64,000 nt of DNA, from positions 62,001-126,000 of the forward strand of contig NZ_JANLOD010000055.1 of NCBI RefSeq assembly GCF_025466085.1, in the 5' to 3' direction. Of this stretch, positions 1-8,808 are shown piece by piece. The notes below the pieces were generated by a model. That model was not told the DNA's origin and did not search any database. It was given only the letters and a program-made list of their open reading frames with translations. A program made the position numbers and the translations under genes. Numbering within the stretch: position 1 is the stretch's first letter; each line of letters starts with the position of its first letter. This stretch comes from Pseudomonas sp. 14P_8.1_Bac3 (GTDB lineage Bacteria > Pseudomonadota > Gammaproteobacteria > Pseudomonadales > Pseudomonadaceae).

Positions 1-2
1 AA

Positions 3-209
3 GCCAATATAAACCTGGCTGCCTTCAGCTCGAATGGACCTGTCAAAGAGGTCGCATCCCCCGACAACCGTAGACAAGACAACCAATGGCACAGCGTCAC
101 ACAAAACATCCCGAGCATTGCCGGGAGCAAGGTGTTGGTCCGAGTAACTTTTGTCTTTGACAGACCCAGAAAAAAGGATCCCAGTTGCAGCAGCGAACTC
201 CTTATCTGA
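3..209 (+). CDS. 3' end of an unidentified protein (5' truncated by window edge)
   Basis: An open frame enters at the left edge and runs 68 codons to TGA at 207-209. The peptide alternates polar and hydrophobic residues (SKVLVRVTFVFDRP near its end) like the last strands of a beta-sandwich domain, and it has one cysteine close to the C-terminus. No start is visible because the gene begins outside the window. I do not recognise the family. Codon choice looks plausible but is less GC-rich than the exporter genes downstream. It could be a secreted protein served by the adjacent exporter, but nothing in the sequence proves that. Confidence 0.45.
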   Translation, partial: ANINLAAFSSNGPVKEVASPDNRRQDNQWHSVTQNIPSIAGSKVLVRVTFVFDRPRKKDPSCSSELLI

Positions 210-262
210 TTTAAATCAAGCATCAATCTAAAATCCCATAGCCATTCAATATAGATAAAACC

Positions 263-289
263 TGCTCGCCACCCACAAAGTGGCGAGCA
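263..289. terminator. Strong hairpin between the left-edge gene and the exporter operon
   Basis: A perfect 10 bp inverted repeat (TGCTCGCCAC / GTGGCGAGCA) encloses a 7 nt loop. It ends 21 bp before the first exporter codon. No T-run follows, so it may be a weak terminator or an mRNA leader structure rather than a classical intrinsic terminator. Confidence 0.45.
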
Positions 290-309
290 ACGTCGCCAGC
301 CCTCCATGA

Positions 310-1020
310 ATGCCTGACATCGCTATGAATGAGCGTCTCATCCACCTTTTAAACATCCAGAAAAGCTATCAACACTCCATCGAAAACCTGGCCATCCTCA
401 ACAATGTTTCCCTGACAATAAACACAGGTGAAAGCTGCGCCCTACTCGGCACTTCCGGCTCAGGCAAAAGCACGCTGCTTAATATTCTGGGTTTACTGGA
501 CTCAGCCGATTCCGGTGAATATTACTTTGCCGGTCACGACATATTCACCGCCACACCGGATGAACTGGCTGCCATCCGCAATCGCCACATCGGTTTCATT
601 TTCCAGAGCTTCAACCTGATGCCGCGCCTGAGTGCACTCGACAACGTGGCTTTGCCCCTGCGCTATCGGAATACCCCACACAACGAAGCGCGAGAACGCG
701 CCCTGCACATGCTCGTCAAGGTCGGCCTGGAACAGCGCGCCCAGCATCGCCCTGCCGACCTCTCTGGCGGTCAGCGGCAGCGAGTGGCGATTGCCCGGGC
801 GTTGGTCGGCGAACCGTCGTTGATCCTGGCAGACGAACCCACCGGCAACCTCGACCGTCGCACCGCGGACGAGATCATGACGTTGCTGCTGTCGCTCAAC
901 CAAACCCACAACGTGACGCTGATCGTGGTCACCCATGACCCCGCGATTGCCGCGCGCCTGGACCGCCAGGCGCGGGTCGACAACGGTGTGGTGCGAGAGG
1001 GCGTTGCTTGTTCAGCCTGA
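310..1020 (+). CDS. ABC exporter ATP-binding protein (LolD/MacB-NBD type)
   Basis: ATPase subunit of a tripartite ABC exporter. Walker A is at residues 47-54 (GTSGSGKS), the signature LSGGQ at 151-155, and Walker B with the D-loop at 171-182 (LILADEPTGNLD). The ADEPTGNLD form is typical of the LolD/MacB/FtsE subfamily. Length (236 aa) matches a stand-alone nucleotide-binding domain. ATG at 325 is an alternative start. The stop overlaps the permease start by 13 bp, so the two are translationally coupled. In canonical MacB this domain is fused to the permease; here it is separate. The substrate is unknown. Confidence 0.93.
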   Translation: MPDIAMNERLIHLLNIQKSYQHSIENLAILNNVSLTINTGESCALLGTSGSGKSTLLNILGLLDSADSGEYYFAGHDIFTATPDELAAIRNRHIGFIFQSFNLMPRLSALDNVALPLRYRNTPHNEARERALHMLVKVGLEQRAQHRPADLSGGQRQRVAIARALVGEPSLILADEPTGNLDRRTADEIMTLLLSLNQTHNVTLIVVTHDPAIAARLDRQARVDNGVVREGVACSA

Positions 1021-2198
1021 TATCCAGCGCCCTGCTGCAGGACCTCGGCGCGAGCCTGCGCGGGTTGGGCAAACGCTCGGTGCTGGCGCTGATCGGGATT
1101 GCGATTGGCAGTTCTTCCGTCGTCGCCATGATCAATATCGGCAGCAACGCCGCCGAGGAGGCAGCAATGATTTTCAAGGGAATGGGCGTCACCACGCTGG
1201 TCGCTCAACTTTCCGAAACGACCCAGGATGGAAGTGCCGCTCGCACAACGCTGGACACTGATCACCTACGCGCCACAATTCCGAACCTCATGCAGGTTGC
1301 CCCGACCGCGCAAACAGGCAGTGCGGTGACGTTCAAGGGACGTACCTCCTACACCCAACTGGTCGGCAGCACGGCCGAGTTGCCGGGCGCAATGGGGTTA
1401 ACGCTAAGTGCGGGGCGGTTCCTATCGGACTTCGATCAGGGTGATACCTATGCCGTGGTAGGGCACCGACTGGCCGCAGAGCTCGGTACGACCAGGGATC
1501 CCTTGCGTATTGGTGACCGGATCCGCGTTGAAAACTACCTGTTTCAAGTGGTCGGCATCTTGCGCGAGCAACCCGACAGCCTGCTGATACCGGTCCGGCC
1601 CAACGACTCGCTGTTCCTGCCCTTGGCCGGCATGCGCCGGGTCAGCGATTCGGCGCCCATCCGTGACGTGATCATTCGGGTGACTGCCGAACACTCCGTC
1701 AATGCTGTTGCCATGGCGTTGGTCGCCCCGCTGAAACGGCTGTCCGGCGCCAAGAACGTCGAGATCTTCGTTCCGCAGCAACTCATGGATGGCTTGACCC
1801 GCCAAACCCGCACCTTCGCTTACCTGTTGATGGCGCTCGGGGGTATTGCCCTGATCGGTGGCGGCACCGGCGTGATGAACGTCATGCTGATGAACGTATC
1901 GCAGCGCCGCCGCGAAATTGGCGTGCGCATGGCGCTGGGCGCTCGGCGGCGCGACATCCGCCATTTGTTCATGCTCGAGGCCATCACCCTCACCGCCGTC
2001 GGCGCCTTGTGTGGCGGGCTGCTGGGCATCGCTTGCGCCTACACCTACGCGACCGTCTCGGGCTGGACGTTTTTCCTGGCGCCGATGTCACTGCCGCTCG
2101 GCGTGTCCAGCACGTTGCTGGTGGGTGTGTTTTTTGGCCTGTACCCGGCCGTGCTGGCTTCACGGTTGCAACCGGTGGAGGCATTGCGGGATGAATAG
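1008..2198 (+). CDS. ABC exporter permease, MacB/FtsX family
   Basis: Membrane subunit of the exporter, 396 aa. It has one N-terminal membrane segment (about residues 20-45), a large periplasmic MacB-type domain, and three C-terminal segments (about 270-295, 325-350, 360-385). The motif RRREIGVRMALGARRRDI before the second segment is the FtsX/MacB coupling region that contacts the ATPase. The start is TTG at 1008, inside the end of the ATPase gene. The C-terminus LQPVEALRDE is typical of the family. With the two downstream genes it would form a mechanotransmission-type exporter drawing substrate from the periplasm. Confidence 0.92.
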   Translation: MFSLISSALLQDLGASLRGLGKRSVLALIGIAIGSSSVVAMINIGSNAAEEAAMIFKGMGVTTLVAQLSETTQDGSAARTTLDTDHLRATIPNLMQVAPTAQTGSAVTFKGRTSYTQLVGSTAELPGAMGLTLSAGRFLSDFDQGDTYAVVGHRLAAELGTTRDPLRIGDRIRVENYLFQVVGILREQPDSLLIPVRPNDSLFLPLAGMRRVSDSAPIRDVIIRVTAEHSVNAVAMALVAPLKRLSGAKNVEIFVPQQLMDGLTRQTRTFAYLLMALGGIALIGGGTGVMNVMLMNVSQRRREIGVRMALGARRRDIRHLFMLEAITLTAVGALCGGLLGIACAYTYATVSGWTFFLAPMSLPLGVSSTLLVGVFFGLYPAVLASRLQPVEALRDE

Positions 2199-3663
2199 TC
2201 GGGGCGCCCTGGCGATCACGTTGCTGTGTCTGATTGCGCGCAGTGGTCACGCATCAATGGACGTGTCGGCACCGACCGTCACCCGTGGCGCCGAGCCCGG
2301 CGTGCTGTTGAGCCAGCAATCGACGCACCTGACCCTGGGCGATGCGGTGTACCTCGGCCTGCGCAATCATCGCGGAATTCGCAGCGCTTACCTGCATCGA
2401 GTGGCGCAGAAATTTGACTTGCGCGTGGCCAAGGATGCGTTCAATCCAAAGCTGCTGCTCAAGGCTAAACACGAAGGCACCCAAGGCAGCGTCGACCGGG
2501 GCCGCCACACCGCGCTGTCGCCCAGTGTGAGTCTGCTGGGCGAACACGGCACGCGCCTCAGCACCGGCTGGACCCACCAGCTGGGAGATGCCGAGCGTGC
2601 CGGTCGCGTGCGCAGCGACGGCCTCAACCTGTCGATCATCCAGCCACTGCTGCGCGGCGCGGGCCGGGACGTGACCACGGCGCCCTTGCGTCTGGCGCAG
2701 GTATCGGAACAGGCCAACCGCCTGAATCTCAAGGCCAGTGTGGCCCAGGCGATCTCCGACATCATCACCACTTACCGCGAGCTGCTACGGTCGCAGGAAC
2801 AGCTGACCATCGCTCAGGAGGCGCTTGAGCGCACCCGGTCATTGCTGGAGGTGAACAAGGCATTGATCAGCGCCGGGCGCATGGCCGAGTTCGAAATCGT
2901 CCAGACCGAGGCCGAGATTGCAGCACAGGAACTGAGCGTCGAGGACGCGCACAATCAGCTGCACATCAACCGTCTGGCGCTGCTGCGCCTGCTCGCCCTG
3001 GACCTGTCGACTCCGGTCCGCGCCAGTGAAATGCTCGAAGCGTCCCGCGTCAGCATTGACCCGCAGGAAGCATTACGTCTCGCGCAGGTCCAGCAACCGA
3101 ACTATTTGTCGACGCTGCTCGGCAGCCAACAGGCCGATCTGAACCTGCTGATCGCCAGGGACCAGGCGCGTTGGGATGTCTCGCTGGTCGGCGGCGCCAA
3201 TCAACTGAACGGCCGGTCTGACAGCGGTGCTGGCGTCGGTCGTACCTGGGACAGCTACGCCGGCGTGCAACTGGAAATCCCCCTCGGTGACCTGAGTACC
3301 CGTCAGGCCGAGGTGCATGCGCGGATCAATGTCGAGACGCAGGCAATCAGTTTGGCCGACGCCCGCCAGGAACTGGAACGGGACGTCAACAATGTGGTGC
3401 GCGATCTCGGCACGCGCTGGCGCCAGTATGAAATTGCCCAGCGCGCCACCGAGCTGTCACGCCGAAAACTGGAAATCGAACGGGAAAAACTCAATGCCGG
3501 ACGCTCCAGCAACTTTCAGATCATCAGTTTCGAGGGCGACCTGCGGGCGGCGGAAAATGCCCGGCTCAGCGCGCTGATTGCCTATTTGAATGCCCAGACC
3601 CAACTCGACCTGACCCTCGGCATGACGCTGGAAAGCTGGGAGATTGCCCTTAATGACGCCTGA
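2191..3663 (+). CDS. TolC-family outer-membrane efflux protein
   Basis: Outer-membrane channel of the exporter. I take ATG at 2191, which overlaps the permease stop and gives 490 aa beginning with a signal-peptide-like stretch (LAITLLCLIARSGHA). The open frame extends further upstream, but that part is the shadow of the permease gene. Two OEP repeats are visible as long amphipathic helices rich in Q, E, A and R. The C-terminal part carries a helix with RQELERDVNNVVRDL and the ending TQLDLTLG, both usual for TolC-like proteins. Its stop overlaps the adaptor start. Confidence 0.88.
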   Translation: MNSRGALAITLLCLIARSGHASMDVSAPTVTRGAEPGVLLSQQSTHLTLGDAVYLGLRNHRGIRSAYLHRVAQKFDLRVAKDAFNPKLLLKAKHEGTQGSVDRGRHTALSPSVSLLGEHGTRLSTGWTHQLGDAERAGRVRSDGLNLSIIQPLLRGAGRDVTTAPLRLAQVSEQANRLNLKASVAQAISDIITTYRELLRSQEQLTIAQEALERTRSLLEVNKALISAGRMAEFEIVQTEAEIAAQELSVEDAHNQLHINRLALLRLLALDLSTPVRASEMLEASRVSIDPQEALRLAQVQQPNYLSTLLGSQQADLNLLIARDQARWDVSLVGGANQLNGRSDSGAGVGRTWDSYAGVQLEIPLGDLSTRQAEVHARINVETQAISLADARQELERDVNNVVRDLGTRWRQYEIAQRATELSRRKLEIEREKLNAGRSSNFQIISFEGDLRAAENARLSALIAYLNAQTQLDLTLGMTLESWEIALNDA

Positions 3664-4927
3664 TAAAAAAAACCGCTGGCAAAAGATTGCCCTGCTGGCG
3701 TCGATCGTTCTGGCGGGCATTGCAATCATCGGCGTACGGGCAGCGTTCACCAGCGCGCCTGCCCCTGAACAATGGCTGGCGGTGAACAGCGAACCGTTGG
3801 TTCACAGCATTGCGCTGGCCGGAAAAATCGAACCGCAAAAGACCATTTTTCTAAGCGCGCCATTTGAAGGCAACATCCAGTCGCTGCTGGTAGAGCACGG
3901 CCAACGGGTGGAACAAGGACAACGGCTGCTGACTCTTGATTCCGTGCTGATCGAAACGCAGCTGCGTGATGCCTTGGCGGCGCAGCTCAAAACCCGGCGT
4001 GTGGCGCAGGAACTGAAGGACTGGGAAAACAGTGCGCAAGTGGTCCGGGCACGGCGAACGGTGCGAACGGCTGAAGTGTCCCTGAGCACTGTGCAGCGCC
4101 GACTCCGCGACGCCCGGCAGTTGCTGGCGCGAGGCATCATTCCCCGTAACGAGCTGGACGATCTGGACCAGCAGCTGCAGATGCAACAGCTGGAGCTGAC
4201 GGCGGCGCAAAACGAACTGCAACAAACCCTGGACCAAGGGACGGGCGAGCATCGGCGTATTGCCGAGATGGAGCTGAAAAACGCCACGGTCAAATACGAG
4301 GGATTGCAGGCATTGCTCGACGGCCAGAACATCGTCGCCCCGTTCACCGGGGTGATCGTGCCCGTCACCACTAACGCCGTTCCCGGCGCTGGCGCCGCCG
4401 GACCGTTGCAGGTCGGGGCCCGATTGAGTCAGGGCCAGGTGGTGTTCGGCCTGGCCGATATCGAGCGGCTGAAGATCGTCGCCATGGTCTCGGAACTCGA
4501 TATCAATCAACTGCATCCGGGGCAAGACGTCGAAATCGAGGGCGATGGTTTCGAGGGAGAACGCCTTGCAGGCACGGTGCAGATCGTCAGCAGCCTGGCC
4601 GAGCCCAATGACGAGGTCGGCGGCAGCGCGAAGTTTTCGGTGACGCTGTCGGTGCCACCGTTGACGCCCGAACAGTTGCAACGGGTGCGCCTGGGGATGA
4701 GCGCACGCCTGTCCATCACCACGTATCGCAACGAGCAGGCGATCATCGTCCCGCCGCACGCCATTCGTAAGGAAGGGCCGGATCGGGTGGTGGATTATCG
4801 TGAGGCGATGGACCAGCCTGCCCGGCCAATGACCGTTACCACTGGGCGCCCGACGCTCAACGGCGTTGAAGTGTTCGGGCTTGCGCCGGGATTTGTTCGC
4901 GCGGGCGATCGGGACGATCGGTTGTAG
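3653..4927 (+). CDS. HlyD/MacA-family periplasmic adaptor protein
   Basis: Membrane-fusion subunit bridging permease and channel. ATG at 3653 overlaps the previous stop and is preferred to TTG at 3644; it gives 424 aa. An N-terminal membrane anchor (IALLASIVLAGIAIIGVRAAF) is followed by a lipoyl half-motif, a long coiled-coil hairpin (about residues 105-205, dominated by Q, L, E and R), the second lipoyl half (NIVAPFTGVIVPV) and beta-barrel domains. It ends the four-gene operon. The order ATPase-permease-channel-adaptor differs from macAB-tolC and the substrate cannot be read from the sequence. Confidence 0.88.
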   Translation: MTPDKKNRWQKIALLASIVLAGIAIIGVRAAFTSAPAPEQWLAVNSEPLVHSIALAGKIEPQKTIFLSAPFEGNIQSLLVEHGQRVEQGQRLLTLDSVLIETQLRDALAAQLKTRRVAQELKDWENSAQVVRARRTVRTAEVSLSTVQRRLRDARQLLARGIIPRNELDDLDQQLQMQQLELTAAQNELQQTLDQGTGEHRRIAEMELKNATVKYEGLQALLDGQNIVAPFTGVIVPVTTNAVPGAGAAGPLQVGARLSQGQVVFGLADIERLKIVAMVSELDINQLHPGQDVEIEGDGFEGERLAGTVQIVSSLAEPNDEVGGSAKFSVTLSVPPLTPEQLQRVRLGMSARLSITTYRNEQAIIVPPHAIRKEGPDRVVDYREAMDQPARPMTVTTGRPTLNGVEVFGLAPGFVRAGDRDDRL

Positions 4928-5041
4928 GATTTCGCGTGATGCCATGAATGCTCGCCGCTCTCGACGCCAACAATTCATTTTGCTACGCCCGGTGTTTCTG
5001 GTATTTGATTGAAGCTTTCCCACTCGTAAAAGGAATTCGTC

Positions 5042-6055
5042 ATGAGCTACCGCACGTTGGGTCATTCAGGTCTGCAGGTGTCCACCCTGACCTTGGGCAC
5101 GATGATGTTCGGCGAACAGACCAGCACCGAAGATTCCCTGCGGATCATCGACAAGGCCTGGGACCAGGGCATCAATTTCATCGACACCGCCGACGTCTAC
5201 ACCGCGGGCCGCTCCGAAGAAATCGTCGGCGAAGCGATTGCCGGTAACCGCCATGAATGGGTCCTCGCCACCAAAGTCGGTTTCGGCCCGGTGGACGGCG
5301 TGCCGAACCGCACTGGCTTGAGCCGCAAGCACCTGTTCAATGGCATCGACGCCAGTCTGACGCGCCTCGGCACCGACTATCTCGACATCTACTACCTGCA
5401 CCGCGAAGACCACAACACGCCGCTGGAAGTGACCGTGTCGGCAGTTGGCGACCTGATCCGCCAAGGCAAAATTCGCTATTGGGGGCTGTCGAATTATCGT
5501 GGCTGGCGTATCGCCGAGGTCATTCGCGTAGCTGACAAACTGGGGGTGGACCGGCCTGTCATCAGCCAGCCGCTGTACAACATCGTCAATCGTCAGGCTG
5601 AAACCGAGCAGATCACCGCCGCGCAGAATTATGGCCTGGGCGTAGTGCCTTACAGCCCGCTGGCCCGTGGCGTGCTCAGCGGCAAATATGCGCCAGACGT
5701 GAAACCGGACGCCAACAGCCGCGCCGGCCGCGCCGACAAACGCATCCTGGAAACCGAATGGCGCGTGGAATCCCTGCGCATCGCCCAGCAGATTCAGGAA
5801 TACACCCAGGGTCGTGGCGTGGGCATCGTCGAATTTGCGATTGCCTGGGTGCTGAACAACAGCGCCGTCACCTCCGCCATCGTCGGGCCGCGGACCGAAG
5901 AGCAGTGGGACGCCTACACCAAGGCCCAGGCGGTGAAGATCACGGCGGAGGACGAGGCGTTCATCGATTCGCTGGTGACGCCGGGGCACGCGTCGACACC
6001 GGGGTTCAATGATGTGAGTCATTTCGTGTCGGGGCGTAAACCGCGTACGGCTTGA
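5042..6055 (+). CDS. Aldo/keto reductase
   Basis: NAD(P)H-dependent oxidoreductase of the AKR superfamily, 337 aa, cytosolic. The family landmarks are present: FIDTADVY with catalytic Asp and Tyr, the lysine in VLATKVGFG, the histidine in YYLHREDH, and the C-terminal cofactor motif IVGPRTEEQW. ATG at 5042 follows AAAAGGA. It resembles the YajO/YghZ-like group acting on small aldehydes. It stands alone, downstream of the exporter operon and followed by REP sequences. The physiological substrate is unknown. Confidence 0.9.
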   Translation: MSYRTLGHSGLQVSTLTLGTMMFGEQTSTEDSLRIIDKAWDQGINFIDTADVYTAGRSEEIVGEAIAGNRHEWVLATKVGFGPVDGVPNRTGLSRKHLFNGIDASLTRLGTDYLDIYYLHREDHNTPLEVTVSAVGDLIRQGKIRYWGLSNYRGWRIAEVIRVADKLGVDRPVISQPLYNIVNRQAETEQITAAQNYGLGVVPYSPLARGVLSGKYAPDVKPDANSRAGRADKRILETEWRVESLRIAQQIQEYTQGRGVGIVEFAIAWVLNNSAVTSAIVGPRTEEQWDAYTKAQAVKITAEDEAFIDSLVTPGHASTPGFNDVSHFVSGRKPRTA

Positions 6056-6060
6056 AATCT

Positions 6061-6202
6061 TTCGCGAGCAAGCCCGCTCTCACTCGGGTGATGTGTCGAT
6101 TCCGTGACTATGCTTCGACGCAGATCCCAGTGTGGGAGCGGGCTTGCTCGCGAAGGCGTCGTATCAGTCGACATCATTATCGCGAGCAAGCTTGCTCCTA
6201 CC
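6061..6202. repeat. Three REP elements in alternating orientation
   Basis: Three copies of the GCGAGC-centred REP unit lie at about 6061-6084, 6131-6155 and 6181-6202. The first and third read toward the second as inverted copies, so the transcript can fold into a long stem. This cluster fills most of the 261 bp gap between the reductase and the permease gene. Confidence 0.85.
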
Positions 6203-6316
6203 GAGTAGAGCCTGCGTGTTCCTGGAGATGACCGACGTTGATCGATTGGTCAATATCCGGCACAAAAACCACGTATCCTCCGCCCCCCGCTTCACGTTCA
6301 ACTTCGCGAGGACAGT

Positions 6317-7198
6317 TTGTCTAAAGGTATCGCTCTATCGGTTTCGGCCTCGGTGCTGTTTGCCGTCATGTATTACTACACTTCACTGCTCACGCCGTTG
6401 AGTGGTGTGGAAATTTTTGGTTGGCGCATGCTGCTGACGGTGCCGTGCATGACCGTGTTCATGGTGATGTCCGGTGAGTGGAAACGTGTGCGCGAGATCA
6501 TCCGCCGTGCCGCCGCCCAGCCCAAACTGATCGCCGGGCTGATCGCCTCCTCCGCCCTGCTCGGCGTGCAACTCTGGCTGTTCATGTGGGCGCCGCTCAA
6601 CGGCTACAGCCTCGACGTGTCGCTGGGTTATTTCCTGTTGCCGCTGACCATGGTCCTGACCGGAAGAATGGTTTACGGCGAACGCCTGTCCTACTTGCAA
6701 AAAATCGCGGTGTTTTTCGCCTGCCTCGGGGTGATCAACGAAATTTATCAGGTGGGTGGTTTTTCCTGGGCGACCTTGCTGGTGTGCGTGGGCTATCCAG
6801 CCTATTTCATTCTGCGCAAGCGCCTGGCGGCGGACAACCTGGGCGGCCTGTGGCTGGACATGGCGCTGACGCTGCCCGTGGCGTTCTGGTTCGTGCAGAC
6901 CGGGGAGCAAGGGTTCAACGTGTTTGACCAGCACCCCTGGCTGTCGCTGCTGATCCCGATGCTCGGCGTGATCAGTGCTTCGGCGCTGGTGATCTACATC
7001 GTCGCCAGCCGGCTGCTGCCGTTCAGCCTGTTCGGGCTGTTGAGCTACGTCGAGCCGGTGTTGCTGCTGGGTGTGGCGTTGCTGCTTGGGGAAAGCATCA
7101 AGGCCGGGGAATGGCTGACCTACATCCCGATATGGGCGGCGGTGCTGGTGCTGATGTTCGAAGGGTTCAAGCACCTGACAAGACAGCGCCGCCCTTAA
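6317..7198 (+). CDS. rarD: RarD-like EamA-family transporter
   Basis: Inner-membrane permease of the drug/metabolite transporter superfamily, 293 aa with about ten predicted transmembrane helices. It resembles RarD proteins (paired Trp-rich segments such as FGWRML and LWLFMWAPLNGYSLD; C-terminal YVEPVLLL). The start is TTG at 6317 with GAGGA eight bases upstream; no ATG fits the reading frame better. Substrates of RarD are not firmly known (chloramphenicol sensitivity is the historical phenotype). It lies alone between two REP clusters. Confidence 0.85.
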   Translation: MSKGIALSVSASVLFAVMYYYTSLLTPLSGVEIFGWRMLLTVPCMTVFMVMSGEWKRVREIIRRAAAQPKLIAGLIASSALLGVQLWLFMWAPLNGYSLDVSLGYFLLPLTMVLTGRMVYGERLSYLQKIAVFFACLGVINEIYQVGGFSWATLLVCVGYPAYFILRKRLAADNLGGLWLDMALTLPVAFWFVQTGEQGFNVFDQHPWLSLLIPMLGVISASALVIYIVASRLLPFSLFGLLSYVEPVLLLGVALLLGESIKAGEWLTYIPIWAAVLVLMFEGFKHLTRQRRP

Positions 7199-7215
7199 GC
7201 CCCACGCAAAACAAA

Positions 7216-7305
7216 TGTGGGAGCGGGCTTGCTCGCGAAAGCGGTGAGTCAGTCAACACTTGAGTTGAATGACACATCGCCTTCGCGAGCAAGCCCGCTC
7301 CCACA
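7216..7305. repeat. REP pair (inverted, BIME-like)
   Basis: Two near-perfect inverted REP copies (TGTGGGAGCGGGCTTGCTCG at 7216 and its complement ending at 7305) flank about 42 bp. They lie between the convergent ends of rarD and hppD and can act as a bidirectional transcript-end hairpin. Confidence 0.88.
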
Positions 7306-7324
7306 GTTTTATTGCGTTGACGGG

Positions 7325-8401
7325 TTAGTCAGTGGACAACACGCCACGACGAACCTGGTCACGCTCGATCGATTCGAACAGCGCCTTGAAGTTGCCCTCG
7401 CCGAAGCCATCGTCGCCTTTGCGCTGGATGAATTCGAAGAACACCGGCCCCATCAGGGTTTCCGAGAATATCTGCAACAGCAGACGCTTGTCGCCCGACT
7501 CGGACGCACCGTCCAGCAAAATACCCCGCGCCTGCAGTTGATCAACCGGTTCACCGTGGTTCGGCAAACGGCCTTCGAGCATTTCGTAATAGGTGTCCGG
7601 CGGTGCGGTCATGAAGCGCATGCCGATTTTCTTCAGGCGATCCCAGGTATCGATCAGGTTATCGCTGAGGAACGCCACGTGCTGGATGCCCTCGCCATTG
7701 AACTGCATCAGGAACTCTTCGATCTGCCCGGCGCCCTTGGACGATTCTTCGTTCAGCGGGATACGGATCATGCCGTCCGGTGCGGTCATCGCCTTGGAAG
7801 TCAGGCCGGTGTATTCGCCCTTGATGTCGAAGTAGCGAATTTCACGGAAGTTGAACAGCTTCTCGTAGAAATTCGCCCAGTACGCCATGCGACCGCGATA
7901 CACGTTGTGGGTCAGGTGGTCGATGATTTTCAGGCCAGCCCCGACCGGATTGCGCTCAACGCCTTCGATGAACACGAAGTCGATGTCGTAGATCGAGCTG
8001 CCCTCGCCGAACCGGTCGATCAGATACAGCGGCGCGCCGCCGATGCCCTTGATCGCCGGCAGGTGCAGCTCCATCGGGCCGGTTTCGATGTGAATCGGCT
8101 GGGCGCCGAGTTCCAGTGCGCGCTTGTAGGCCTTCTGCGAATCCTTGACCCGGAACGCCATGCCGCACACCGACGGGCCATGCTCTGCCGCGAAGTACGA
8201 GGCGACGCTGTCAGGTTCGTTGTTGAGGATCAGGTTGATTGCGCCCTGGCGATACAGGTGCACGTCTTTGGAACGGTGGGTCGCTACCTTGGTGAAGCCC
8301 ATGATCTCGAAGATCGGCTCCAGGGTGTTCGGGGTGGGCGACGCGAATTCAATGAACTCGAAGCCCATCAGGCCCATTGGGTTTTCGTATAAATCTGCCA
8401 T
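7325..8401 (-). CDS. hpd: 4-hydroxyphenylpyruvate dioxygenase
   Basis: Converts 4-hydroxyphenylpyruvate to homogentisate in tyrosine catabolism, using Fe(II) and O2. At 358 aa it has the Pseudomonas-type length. Two vicinal-oxygen-chelate halves are visible. The three metal ligands fall in IDHLTHNV (His), GIQHVAF (His) and PVFFEFIQ (Glu). The C-terminal helix motif FGEGNFKALFESIERDQ, which gates the active site, is intact. ATG at 8401 starts the protein. No homogentisate-pathway genes are adjacent, so it is a stand-alone copy. Confidence 0.96.
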   Translation of the reverse strand: MADLYENPMGLMGFEFIEFASPTPNTLEPIFEIMGFTKVATHRSKDVHLYRQGAINLILNNEPDSVASYFAAEHGPSVCGMAFRVKDSQKAYKRALELGAQPIHIETGPMELHLPAIKGIGGAPLYLIDRFGEGSSIYDIDFVFIEGVERNPVGAGLKIIDHLTHNVYRGRMAYWANFYEKLFNFREIRYFDIKGEYTGLTSKAMTAPDGMIRIPLNEESSKGAGQIEEFLMQFNGEGIQHVAFLSDNLIDTWDRLKKIGMRFMTAPPDTYYEMLEGRLPNHGEPVDQLQARGILLDGASESGDKRLLLQIFSETLMGPVFFEFIQRKGDDGFGEGNFKALFESIERDQVRRGVLSTD

Positions 8402-8432
8402 GGTTGACGCCTCATCATGCTGCTTTTGAAAT

Positions 8433-8445
8433 TAACGAATCGTTA
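8433..8445. promoter_or_regulatory. Palindrome upstream of hpd, candidate operator
   Basis: TAACGA-A-TCGTTA is a perfect 6 bp dyad with a single-base centre, 32-44 bp before the hpd start codon. Position and symmetry fit a repressor or activator site. The cognate regulator is not in the window. Confidence 0.35.
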
Positions 8446-8808
8446 GTTGCAAGCACTGCTGAGACGGGCGGGTGGCGCACAGGAGATGCCCCGCACGCTG
8501 CGGGCGAGGAAGTCACCGTAGATCAATTGAAACCCGAAACTCTTCATTGTCGACCCAAGGCTCTTGCGGGCGAGGCTTCTGCTGCCAGAAGACGATTATT
8601 CTTATATGCGTAACCGGATTCTACACAGCGTAAATAGGTTTGTCCGCCTTCTGTATCAAATCCCCTTTTTCCCTGCTCGCGCAAGGGGTTTTAACAGGCC
8701 CGAGGCTTGCCGTGGACTATCATGGCCACTGACCGAACTCATCGTGGGAGGTGTGCCGTTGTCCTGCCAACATTTGAGCGCCCTATTTCCTCGCTTCAGG
8801 TTTCGCAC
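8446..8808. other. Intergenic region between hpd and the EAL gene
   Basis: About 360 bp without a convincing gene. It holds the hpd upstream region and, at about 8665-8700, an AAATCCCCTT...AAGGGGTTTT inverted repeat that may end a transcript. The rest should contain the promoter of the EAL gene. No REP copy is present. Confidence 0.4.

Noticed and set aside
1008..1020. Apparent frameshift splitting a MacB-type gene
   Set aside because: Both halves have complete domains; the 13 bp overlap is a normal coupled junction between separate subunits.
3851..5065. 404-codon frame antisense to the adaptor gene
   Set aside because: Shadow frame; the plus-strand adaptor has coiled-coil and lipoyl motifs and operon overlaps.
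6061..6202. Possible CRISPR-like spaced repeats
   Set aside because: Copies alternate in orientation and match the REP type found at many other intergenic sites; no direct-repeat/spacer regularity.
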